From the NCBI GenBank assembly GCA_963712465.1, contig CAVQHY010000004.1:744001-808000 (forward strand): a stretch of DNA of 64,000 nucleotides, in the 5' to 3' direction. The position numbers and the translations under genes were made by a program. Position 1 is the stretch's first letter. Each line of letters opens with the position of its first letter. The stretch is from CAVQHY01 sp963712465 (GTDB lineage: Bacteria; Actinomycetota; Thermoleophilia; Gaiellales; Gaiellaceae). A model generated the notes under the pieces. It worked only from the letters and a program-made list of their open reading frames with translations, was not told where the DNA came from and ran no database searches. Positions 6,914-14,345 of this stretch are shown here, piece by piece.

Positions 6914-9496
6914 ATGCCGAAGACGTTGACCGGCCAGGAGCTCGAGCTCGACGACGGGCCTGCCCGTGAGTCCGGGCTCTTCCTCGTCGACGGCAACAAC
7001 CTCGCCTACCGCGCCTACTTCGCGCTGCCCGAGGAGCTCGCGACGAGCGACGGCTTTCCCACGAACGCGCTGCTCGGGTTCACCAACATGCTCTTCAAGC
7101 TTCTCTCCGACTACCGGCCGAGGGGCGTGGCCGTCGCCTGGGATACCCGCCCCACCCATCGCACCGAGAAGGCACCCGACTACAAGGCGGAGCGGCGGCC
7201 GATGCCCGATCTGCTACGCGAGCAGTTCCCGCATTTCCGGCCGATCGTCGAGGCGTTCGGGTATCGCAACCTCGAGTTCGAGGGCTGGGAAGCCGACGAC
7301 GTGATCGCGACCCTCGCCACCCGTGCCGACGCCGCGGAGATCAAGACGTGCGTCGTCTCGACCGACCGGGACGCCTTCCAGCTCTGCTCGGAGAACGTCT
7401 GTCTGATGATGACCCCGCGTGGGGTCGCCGACGTCAACGTCTACACGCCCGAGCGCGTGGCGGCGCGCTACGGGATCGCGCCGGCGCAGATCCCGGACTT
7501 CATCGGGCTCAAGGGCGACACCTCGGACAACATCCCGGGCGTTCCGGGGATCGGCGACAAGACCGCCGGTCAGCTGATCGCCCAGTACGGGTCGCTCGAG
7601 AACGTGCTCGAGCACGTCGACGAGCTCTCGCCCGGCCGGGCGAAGGCGATCCGCGAGCACGCGGACCAGGCTCGCGCGGCCAGGGAGCTCGCCACGATGC
7701 GCCGTGACCTCCCGCTCGACGTCGACCCTGCGGCGCTCGTCCTCTCGCCGCCCGACCGCTCGACGCTCCGGGAGATCTTCCGCCGCTACGAGTTTCGCAA
7801 CCTCCTCCAGCGCGTCGACGTGATCGACGAGGCGCTTCCCGCCGCGCCCGTCGACGTCGAGGGCGTGGACGTTCCGTGGCGCGAGGCCGAGCTGCCGCTT
7901 CTGACGGGTGAGGTCGGTCTGGCTGTGGAGGGCGGCCGGTTCGCAGTCGCGTCCGCCGAGGTGGTGGTCGGAGACTGGAGCCCCTCGCTCGCCCTGCGCC
8001 TGCGCGAGGCGAGAGTCGTCGCGCACGAGTTCAAGACGCTCCCGCGCGATCTCTTCCGCGCGGGGCTCGCCGCCTCCGACGACACGCTCCTGATGGCCTA
8101 CCTGATCGAGCCCGGGCGGGCGACCTACGCGCTCGACGACCTCGCCGCCGAGTACGGGGTCGACCTCGTTCCGGATCCCCCCGCGGAGGAGGATACGGCC
8201 GCGCTCGTCCGACACGCCGCCGCGCCGCTTCGGCTCGCGGCCGCGATGCGCGAACGGATCGCCGAGCGGGGCCTCGACCCCCTCTACCGGGAGGTCGAGC
8301 TGCCGCTGACCGAGGTGCTGGCGGCGATGGAGGACGCGGGCGTCAAGATCGACACCTACCGGATGGGCGAGATCACCGCGCGGCTCGCCGACCGCGTCGA
8401 GGAGCTCGAAGCGAAGGCGCACGAGCTGGCCGGCGAGGAGTTCCTGCTCGGCTCGACGCAGCAGGTCGCACGGATCCTCTTCGAGAAGCTCGGGCTCACC
8501 GCCGGGCGGAAGGGCAAGACCGGCTACTCGACCGACACGCGCGTGCTCCGCTCGATCCGCGACGAGCATCCGATCGTCGAGGTGATCGAGGAGTGGCGGG
8601 AGTACTCGAAGCTCCTGAACACGTACCTCGGGCCGCTTCCGAGCCTGATCTCGCCGGAGGACGGGCGCCTGCACACGACGTTCAACCAGCACGTCGCCGC
8701 GACCGGACGGCTCTCGACGACGAGCCCGAACCTCCAGGCGATCCCGATCCGCACCGAGCTCGGCCGGGAGATCCGGAGCGCATTCGTCGCCGAGCCCGGT
8801 CACCGGCTCGTCTCCGCCGACTACTCCCAGGTCGAGCTGCGCATCCTCGCGCACGTCTCGGGCGAGCCCAAGCTCCGCGAGGTGTTCGAGCGCGGCGAAG
8901 ACATCCACGCCGCGACCGCGTCGGAGGTGCTGGGCATCCCGCAGGCGCAGCTGACGAAGGACGAGCGCAACCAGGCCAAGGCGGTGAACTTCGGGATCAT
9001 CTACGGCATCTCGGCGTTCGGGCTCTCGGAGAACCTCGAGATCTCGCGTGAGCAGGCCCAGGACTACATCGACGCCTACCTCGCCCGCTTTCCGCTCGTT
9101 CAGGACTTCATCCAGCGAACGATCGAGCGCTCGACGCGCGACGGCTATGCGACGACGCTGTTCGGCCGGCGCCGGCCCGTTCCCGAGCTGAAGGCCGCCA
9201 ACCGCCAGACGCGCTCCCTCGGCGAGCGCCTCGCGGTCAACTTCGTCATGCAGGGGACGGCCGCCGACGTGATCAAGAAGGCGATGGTGGCGATCCATCG
9301 CCGCGTGCGCGACGAGGGCCGAGGCGCCCGCCTCGTCCTCCAGGTGCACGACGAGCTCCTGCTCGAGGTGCCCGAGGTGGAGGTGTCGGCGATCAAGGAG
9401 CTCGTCCGCGCCGAGATGGCCGGCGCCTACCCGCTCGACCCGCCGCTTGGCGTCGACGTCGGCGTGGGCGACGACTGGACCGAAGCCAAGTCGTAA
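6914..9496 (+). CDS. polA: DNA polymerase I
   Basis: Encodes 860 residues in the order of bacterial Pol I. The 5'-nuclease domain is about residues 18-310 (LFLVDGNNLAYRAYF, GLKGDTSDNIPGVPGIG). A shortened 3'-5' exonuclease-like domain spans about 320-460. The polymerase domain carries SADYSQVELRILAHVSG near 635, NQAKAVNFGIIYGIS near 690 and VHDELLLEVP near 810. The exonuclease-like domain lacks the DxE metal motif (the strand reads LAVEGGRFAVAS), so proofreading should be absent, as in several actinobacterial and Thermus-type enzymes. Acts in repair and Okazaki-fragment processing. Confidence 0.97.
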   Translation: MPKTLTGQELELDDGPARESGLFLVDGNNLAYRAYFALPEELATSDGFPTNALLGFTNMLFKLLSDYRPRGVAVAWDTRPTHRTEKAPDYKAERRPMPDLLREQFPHFRPIVEAFGYRNLEFEGWEADDVIATLATRADAAEIKTCVVSTDRDAFQLCSENVCLMMTPRGVADVNVYTPERVAARYGIAPAQIPDFIGLKGDTSDNIPGVPGIGDKTAGQLIAQYGSLENVLEHVDELSPGRAKAIREHADQARAARELATMRRDLPLDVDPAALVLSPPDRSTLREIFRRYEFRNLLQRVDVIDEALPAAPVDVEGVDVPWREAELPLLTGEVGLAVEGGRFAVASAEVVVGDWSPSLALRLREARVVAHEFKTLPRDLFRAGLAASDDTLLMAYLIEPGRATYALDDLAAEYGVDLVPDPPAEEDTAALVRHAAAPLRLAAAMRERIAERGLDPLYREVELPLTEVLAAMEDAGVKIDTYRMGEITARLADRVEELEAKAHELAGEEFLLGSTQQVARILFEKLGLTAGRKGKTGYSTDTRVLRSIRDEHPIVEVIEEWREYSKLLNTYLGPLPSLISPEDGRLHTTFNQHVAATGRLSTTSPNLQAIPIRTELGREIRSAFVAEPGHRLVSADYSQVELRILAHVSGEPKLREVFERGEDIHAATASEVLGIPQAQLTKDERNQAKAVNFGIIYGISAFGLSENLEISREQAQDYIDAYLARFPLVQDFIQRTIERSTRDGYATTLFGRRRPVPELKAANRQTRSLGERLAVNFVMQGTAADVIKKAMVAIHRRVRDEGRGARLVLQVHDELLLEVPEVEVSAIKELVRAEMAGAYPLDPPLGVDVGVGDDWTEAKS

Positions 9497-9563
9497 CCGC
9501 CGGGCGACTCGTCCGGTCGCACCTCGCTTGCACGGCGCTGAGCCGTGTGGTAGACGCGCGCCC

Positions 9564-10106
9564 GTGCGGCGCTTGGTGCTCCTGGCTACTCTGATTGCGG
9601 CGGTAACGATCGACGCCACGGCTGCAGGTGGCCCGGCTGCTCCCGATCAGGCGGTTCCTCTTCGGGGCAAGGCCACGTTTCCCGCGATGGACGGCCGCCG
9701 AAGCTGCAGCTCCGCCAGGAGGGGGCAGGACGTGTACGAGGCGTGCACGCCCGGGTTCGGCACGTACGTCGGGAAGCCGAGTCGTGCCGGCGCCTCGATC
9801 GGCTGGAAGTGGAAACTCGCGATGGCCAACGGCATCCCGACCGGCCGCGGAACAGAGGCCGCGACCGTCAAGCTCAACTTTGGCGGCGGCAAGTTAGTCG
9901 AGCTTTCCCTGAAGGGGCAGCTGAGCCCTGTCGGCAAGCAGTCTAGAGACCGAGGGAAGACGACCTCGAAGGGCACGTGCAAGATCAGGAGCGCGAAGGG
10001 CTTCGGCAAGAAGCGAAGCGCAAAACCCTGCACGTACAGGCTGTCGGTGACCCGCAACGGGAGCTCCTACAGCCCGATCGTGCTACGCGTCTCGGGCGCG
10101 CTGTAG
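9564..10106 (+). CDS. Exported hypothetical protein
   Basis: Encodes 180 residues from a GTG. The first 20 residues (VRRLVLLATLIAAVTIDATA) form a Sec-type signal peptide, with likely cleavage near ATA-AG. The mature protein is basic with four Cys (RSCSS, YEACT, GTCKI, KPCTY) that could form disulphides, and a beta-rich repeat-like core (ATVKLNFGGGKLVELSLKGQL). I do not recognise the family. A decayed partial relative seems to lie at 10517-10631. Confidence 0.6.
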   Translation: MRRLVLLATLIAAVTIDATAAGGPAAPDQAVPLRGKATFPAMDGRRSCSSARRGQDVYEACTPGFGTYVGKPSRAGASIGWKWKLAMANGIPTGRGTEAATVKLNFGGGKLVELSLKGQLSPVGKQSRDRGKTTSKGTCKIRSAKGFGKKRSAKPCTYRLSVTRNGSSYSPIVLRVSGAL

Positions 10107-10108
10107 CG

Positions 10109-10513
10109 CTAGTACGCGCCCAGCTCCCGAAGCCGCTCATCGCTGATCCCGAAGTGGTGTGCGATCTCGTGCAGGACGACGCGCCGGGTCTCCTGTGCCA
10201 GACGGTCCGGGTCGCCGCCGAAGTGGCGCTCGAGCGGCCCCCGGTAGATCGTGATCCGATCGGGGAGCACGGCGCCGTACCCGCTGCCGCGATGGGTCAG
10301 CGGATGGCCCTCGTACAGGCCGAGCAGAGCCCGCCCCGGCGGAGGCTCGTCCTCGACGAGGATCGCCACGTTCGACATGTAGGCGCGCAGCTCGAGCGGA
10401 AGCGTGTCGAGCGCCTCCTCGACGCAGCGCACGAAGTCGAACGGCTCGTCCAGCTCGCGGCGGTGGGTCACGAGCTCGAGCGTAGCGGCGGTTCGCCACG
10501 TCGCACCTAACAT
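10109..10513 (-). CDS. MMP-type zinc metallopeptidase family protein
   Basis: Encodes up to 134 residues. The C-terminal HEIAHHFGISDERLRELG is the HExxHxxG zincin signature of the small 'metallopeptidase family' proteins (DUF1025 type), common in actinobacteria. The ATG at 10513 has GGAG 8 nt upstream; the GTG at 10471 would give the family's more usual N-terminus shortly before FDFVRCVEEALDTLP, so the start is uncertain. It converges on the exported protein gene with a 2-nt gap. Biological role unknown. Confidence 0.8.
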   Translation of the reverse strand: MLGATWRTAATLELVTHRRELDEPFDFVRCVEEALDTLPLELRAYMSNVAILVEDEPPPGRALLGLYEGHPLTHRGSGYGAVLPDRITIYRGPLERHFGGDPDRLAQETRRVVLHEIAHHFGISDERLRELGAY

Positions 10514-10516
10514 GTC

Positions 10517-10631
10517 GTGCGCTCCGTCACGGGAAACGGCACCGAGCAGTTCGTCCTCAAGCTCAACGTCGGCGGCGGGAGCCACCGCCGCGCTCGACTG
10601 CAAGGACACGCTCGAGCCGTCCGACGACTAG
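10517..10631 (+). pseudogene. Possible decayed copy of the exported protein at 9564
   Basis: The plus strand reads GNGTEQFVLKLNVGGG and, after a change of frame, ALDCKDTLEPSDD followed by a stop. This parallels RGTEAATVKLNFGGG and LKGQLSPVG of the protein at 9564-10106. The stretch is short and the resemblance is by eye, so it is a weak call. Confidence 0.25.
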
Positions 10632-10643
10632 CCTGGTCGAGCC

Positions 10644-11651
10644 TCAGCCTGTCCAGGCCAGCTCATCGGCCGACGCAAGCCAGCGGACGACCTTGCGGCG
10701 TCCCGCGACACGGTAGACCGCGATCGTCTCCGGCTCGGCGACGGCGATCCAATCGCCGTCGGGTGACCACGCCGCAGCGTGCTCGGCGAACGTCCTGGGC
10801 GCGGCGCCCTGGAAGCAACCCAGGCTGAGCAGCTCGACCCGACCGGGCCGGACGAAGAGCGCCGCGCAGTTGTCGGGAGCGAGCCTCGGCAGACGGCCCG
10901 CGAGCCGTCGTGGGAGGTCGAGCACGGCGACCCGCTTGCCGCCGAGCCACCGCTCGACCCGCGTGCCCTCGACACCGATCCCGATCGAGCCGTCGCTTCC
11001 CCAGTGGACGGACGTCACGGCTCCGTCGGCGGTCAGCACCGTCCGCCCGTCGACGATCACGCGCTTCCCGCGGGTGTAGGCGATGCGGCCGGCGGGCGTG
11101 AACGCGCTCGGGCAATCGTCGAGCGTTCGCGCCGCGCCGCCCACCTGGAGGTCGAACCCGCGGCGAGACTGCGCACACCACGCGGCGCGCCGACCGTCAT
11201 GACCCCAGACGAGGAAGCCGAACAGCGCGCGGTAGCCGCCGAGGTTCTGGCGCGGCCGGCGGAGGTCGACGAGGCGAAACGCCACCGTCGCGAGCGACTC
11301 CGACCCCTGGTTTGCGATGCCGTAGGCGATCGTCTGGCCCGCGGGAGGCGCCCAGAGCGCGCAGTTCCCCTCGAGCCGGGGAAGCGGGAGCTCGACGCCC
11401 TCGCGAACATCCACGACCCGGACGCGGCAATCATGCGCGTCGGTGAAGACGATCCGGCCCGGGGCGGGGAGCGCGACAAACGCGGACGGCGCCTCCGGGA
11501 CCGTCTCGGGGCGGTCCGACACGACCTCAGCGGGAGGCGGAGAGGAGGCGGCATCACCGGCCGGCTCACCGCTTCCGCGCACCGCGTCGACGGCCGCGAA
11601 CACGCCGATCGCGGCCACGGCTCCGAGGATTGCGATGTCCCGGCTGTTCAC
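10644..11651 (-). CDS. Membrane-anchored beta-propeller-like protein
   Basis: Encodes 335 residues from a GTG at 11651. One N-terminal transmembrane segment (ILGAVAAIGVFAAVDAV) is followed by a Pro/Ser-rich linker and then a series of blade-like strands such as GRIVFTDAHDCRVRVVDV, AAAWSPDGDWIAVAEPETIAVYRVAG. The latter is a TolB/WD40-like repeat. The domain should face outside the cell. Its start codon lies 29 nt from that of rpsA on the other strand, so the two promoters overlap each other's leader regions. Ligand unknown. Confidence 0.65.
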   Translation of the reverse strand: MNSRDIAILGAVAAIGVFAAVDAVRGSGEPAGDAASSPPPAEVVSDRPETVPEAPSAFVALPAPGRIVFTDAHDCRVRVVDVREGVELPLPRLEGNCALWAPPAGQTIAYGIANQGSESLATVAFRLVDLRRPRQNLGGYRALFGFLVWGHDGRRAAWCAQSRRGFDLQVGGAARTLDDCPSAFTPAGRIAYTRGKRVIVDGRTVLTADGAVTSVHWGSDGSIGIGVEGTRVERWLGGKRVAVLDLPRRLAGRLPRLAPDNCAALFVRPGRVELLSLGCFQGAAPRTFAEHAAAWSPDGDWIAVAEPETIAVYRVAGRRKVVRWLASADELAWTG

Positions 11652-11662
11652 GGTCTCCTGGC

Positions 11663-11668
11663 TATAAT
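11663..11668 (+). promoter_or_regulatory. Perfect -10 element of the rpsA promoter
   Basis: TATAAT ends 12 nt before the rpsA ATG. Transcription would start about 6 nt before the start codon, and no Shine-Dalgarno sequence is present, so the rpsA mRNA is predicted to be nearly leaderless. No convincing -35 hexamer is seen at the proper spacing. Confidence 0.65.
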
Positions 11669-11680
11669 GCGCGCTCGCAC

Positions 11681-12952
11681 ATGGTGAACGAGACGGCTAC
11701 CGAGGCAGATCCGAGCAAGCTCGAAGACGGTGTCTGGACGACAGGTCCAGACGGAACGATTATCCCCGATTACGATGCGACGTTCCCCGTCATCAACGAG
11801 GGGGAGGTCGTCCGCGGCACCGTCGTCCGCGTCGACAAGGACGAGGTGCTGATCGACATCGGCTACAAGTCCGAGGGCGTCATCCCCGTCTCGGAGCTCT
11901 CGATTCGCCGGTCAGTCAATCCCGCCGACGAGGTCAAGCTCGGCGACGAGATCGACGCGCTCGTGATGACCAAGGAGGACGCCGACGGGCGCCTGATCCT
12001 GTCGAAGAAGCGCGCCCGCTTCGAGATGGCCTGGAAGCGGATCGAGGGCGCCGCGGAGAGCGGCGAGCCCGTCGAAGGAACCGTGATCGAGGTCGTGAAG
12101 GGCGGCCTGATCCTCGACCTGGGGGTGCGGGGTTTCCTGCCCGCCTCACTCGTCGACATCCGTCGCGTCCAGGACCTCGACGAGTTTCTCCACAAGCAGC
12201 TGCGGTGCAAGGTGATCGAGCTCAACCGCAGCCGCAACAACGTCGTCCTCTCGCGTCGCGCCGTGCTCGAAGACGAGCGCAAGGAGATGCGCCAGGCGAT
12301 CCTCGACCGGCTCTCGCCCGGCGACGTCGTCACCGGCACGATCTCCAACATCGTCGACTTCGGCGCCTTCGTCGACCTCGAGGGGATCGACGGGCTGATC
12401 CACATCTCCGAGCTCTCGTGGAGCCACGTCAACCATCCGTCCGAGCTGCTCGAGATCGGCCAGGAAGTTTCGGTCAAGGTGCTCGACATCGACCGTGACC
12501 GCCAGCGGATCTCCCTCGGCCTCAAGCAGACACAGACGGATCCATGGCAGCAGGTGGTCGACACCTACGACCAGGGCGACGTCGTCGAGGGCCGCGTGAC
12601 CAAGGTCGTCACGTTCGGCGCCTTCGTCGAGATCCTTCCCGGCGTCGAGGGTCTGGTCCACATCTCCGAGCTCGCGCAGCACCACGTGGAGAACCCGCGC
12701 GAGGTCGTTCAGCAGGGCGAGACGGTGCGCGTGAAGATCATCGAGATGGACGCCGAGCGCCGGCGCCTGTCCCTCTCGCTCAAGCGCGTCGACGACGGGG
12801 AGCGACCGCAGCTCGCGGACGCGCCCGGGCTGGGACTCTCGGAGGAGGTCTTCAGCGCCGGGCTTGCGGACGAGCCCGACGCGGAGATCGTGGTGGAGGA
12901 GACGGCCGATGAGTACGAGGCCGCTCCGGACGAGGCCGACGAGCACGGATAG
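11681..12952 (+). CDS. rpsA: 30S ribosomal protein S1
   Basis: Encodes 423 residues with four S1 RNA-binding repeats. Repeat 1 begins at GEVVRGTVVRVDKDEVLIDIG, and repeats 3 and 4 contain FGAFVDLEGIDGLIHISELSW and FGAFVEILPGVEGLVHISELA. Four repeats followed by an acidic tail (AEIVVEETADEYEAAPDEADEHG region) is the actinobacterial form; proteobacterial S1 has six. Binds mRNA on the small ribosomal subunit. The ATG at 11681 is chosen because it sits 12 nt after TATAAT and gives the usual N-terminus. coaE overlaps its 3' end. Confidence 0.95.
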   Translation: MVNETATEADPSKLEDGVWTTGPDGTIIPDYDATFPVINEGEVVRGTVVRVDKDEVLIDIGYKSEGVIPVSELSIRRSVNPADEVKLGDEIDALVMTKEDADGRLILSKKRARFEMAWKRIEGAAESGEPVEGTVIEVVKGGLILDLGVRGFLPASLVDIRRVQDLDEFLHKQLRCKVIELNRSRNNVVLSRRAVLEDERKEMRQAILDRLSPGDVVTGTISNIVDFGAFVDLEGIDGLIHISELSWSHVNHPSELLEIGQEVSVKVLDIDRDRQRISLGLKQTQTDPWQQVVDTYDQGDVVEGRVTKVVTFGAFVEILPGVEGLVHISELAQHHVENPREVVQQGETVRVKIIEMDAERRRLSLSLKRVDDGERPQLADAPGLGLSEEVFSAGLADEPDAEIVVEETADEYEAAPDEADEHG

Positions 12953-13586
12953 CCGGCGGCGGCCCGTGGCCGTCGCGATCACCGGCGGGATCGGCGCAGG
13001 CAAGACGGCGCTCCTGCACGCCTTCGAGCGCCACGGCGCCGCGGTGATCTCGAGCGACGAGATCGTGCACGCCCTCCTGCGCCAGGACCCGGAGGTGAAG
13101 GACGCGATCGTCTCGCGCTGGGGCGACAGCGTGCTGGCCGACTCCGGCGAGATCGACCGTGCACGCGTCGGGCGCGTGGCGTTCTCCGACCCGGCCGAGC
13201 TCGAGTGGCTCGAAGGGCTGCTGCATCCGCGCGTCTCGACCGTGTACCTGCGGTGGCGCGACGAGCTCGCGAGCCAGGATGACCCGCCCGCCGTCTGTGT
13301 AACGGAGGTGCCGCTCCTCTACGAGGTCGGCGGCGAGACTCGGTTCGACGTCGTCGTCGCCGTCACGGCCTCGCGCGAGGTGCGCATCAGGCGGCGGCTG
13401 CCGCCGCTCGACGACCGTGCGAGCCGGCTGCTGCCCGACGCGGAGAAGCTCGAGCGCGCCGACTTCGCGTTCGTCAACGACGGGTCGCTCGAGGAGCTCG
13501 ACGAGTTCGTGCGTGGCGTCATGGAGGTGTTGGCGGAGCGGGATCGCGCCCGACAGGGCGGGGGTGGGGTGGTGGGAGACAGGTGA
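12909..13586 (+). CDS. coaE: Dephospho-CoA kinase
   Basis: Encodes 225 residues and catalyses the last step of coenzyme A synthesis, phosphorylating the ribose 3'-OH of dephospho-CoA. The P-loop GGIGAGKT, the SSDEIVHALL segment (substrate Asp) and EVPLLYEVGG are all as expected. The ATG at 12909 has GGAGGAG 7 nt upstream and overlaps rpsA by 44 nt; a GTG at 12966 would give the more canonical N-terminus VAVAITGG. The rpsA-coaE order is conserved in actinobacteria. Its stop overlaps the next GTG. Confidence 0.93.
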   Translation: MSTRPLRTRPTSTDSRRRPVAVAITGGIGAGKTALLHAFERHGAAVISSDEIVHALLRQDPEVKDAIVSRWGDSVLADSGEIDRARVGRVAFSDPAELEWLEGLLHPRVSTVYLRWRDELASQDDPPAVCVTEVPLLYEVGGETRFDVVVAVTASREVRIRRRLPPLDDRASRLLPDAEKLERADFAFVNDGSLEELDEFVRGVMEVLAERDRARQGGGGVVGDR

Positions 13587-14134
13587 CGCGGCGCCTCGTC
13601 GCGCTCGCGCTCCTCGTCGCGGTCGCCGGCGTCGGCTTCGTGGTCGTGAACGACACGATGCCCGGCTGGTATGCCCGGATTCGCTACCCGCTCGAGTACG
13701 AGAGCATCGTCGCCGGGCATGCGAGGAACTACGATCTCGACCCGGCGCTCCTGGCGGCCGTGATCTACCAGGAGAGCAGGTTCGACCCTGACGCCCGCTC
13801 GCCGTCGGGCGCGCTCGGCTTGATGCAGCTCCTGCCGTCGACGGCGAAGGGCATCGCAGTGCATACGGGCGGCACGAGGTTCAGGGTCGACGATCTCTTC
13901 AACCCCGAGCTCAACGTCCGCTACGGCTCCTACTACCTCCGTCGTCTCCTGCGCAAGTACGGTGAGGTCGACCTCGCGCTCGCGGCCTACAACGCCGGCC
14001 AGGCGAACGTCGACCGGTGGCTCGAGGGTTCGGGAGAGGTCGAGTTCGCAGAGACCCGGGCGTACGTGGAGAGCGTGCTCGAGGCCCGCGACGCGTACGC
14101 CAAGGCATATCGAGGCGAGCTCGAGGAAAGGTAA
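13583..14134 (+). CDS. Lytic transglycosylase (SLT domain)
   Basis: Encodes 183 residues. An N-terminal signal anchor (LVALALLVAVAGVGFVVV) precedes an SLT/lysozyme-like domain. IYQESRFDPDARSPSGALGLMQLLPSTA contains the catalytic Glu and the GLMQ motif, and YNAGQANV is the conserved YNAG segment. It should cleave peptidoglycan glycan strands outside the membrane. The GTG start overlaps the coaE stop (GTGA). A hairpin follows 5 nt after its stop. Confidence 0.93.
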   Translation: MTRRLVALALLVAVAGVGFVVVNDTMPGWYARIRYPLEYESIVAGHARNYDLDPALLAAVIYQESRFDPDARSPSGALGLMQLLPSTAKGIAVHTGGTRFRVDDLFNPELNVRYGSYYLRRLLRKYGEVDLALAAYNAGQANVDRWLEGSGEVEFAETRAYVESVLEARDAYAKAYRGELEER

Positions 14135-14138
14135 GAGG

Positions 14139-14167
14139 TGGGAGCCGCGTGCCGGGGGCGGCTCCCA
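14139..14167 (+). terminator. Hairpin after the coaE/transglycosylase genes
   Basis: TGGGAGCCGC pairs with GCGGCTCCCA around a 9-nt loop, 5 nt after the stop codon. No U-run follows, so this is an I-shaped terminator candidate of the kind common in GC-rich actinobacteria. Confidence 0.55.
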
Positions 14168-14345
14168 ACCCCGTCTGATACGGGACCCCCCGGAACCTGG
14201 ATCAATCGAACCGTCAGGCAGGCGACCGCAGCCGTGCGGGTGGCTTCGCGGGGACGGCGAAGCCGACCGTGTCGGGCTCGTAGCTTCGGGTTGCCGAGTC
14301 ATAGTCGCCGCTGCGCCTGATTAGGGCGGGGCGCAGTCAGCCAGC
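14168..14345. other. Intergenic stretch with hairpins, unassigned
   Basis: About 180 nt between convergent genes. It contains a perfect 8-bp hairpin (GGCTTCGC/GCGAAGCC, loop GGGGACG, near 14247-14269) and further GC-rich self-complementary pieces. It has no coding frame of note. It might be a structured RNA; I could not match it to a known class. Confidence 0.3.

Noticed and set aside
7214..9619. Long minus-strand open frame of about 800 codons opposite polA
   Set aside because: It mirrors polA in antisense, is rich in Arg/Gly/Val/Leu repeats typical of GC-rich shadow frames and has no domain.
14168..14345. c-di-AMP (ydaO-type) riboswitch
   Set aside because: The CCCCCCGG segment recalled it, but conserved blocks are not present in order on either strand, and the region lies between convergent gene ends.
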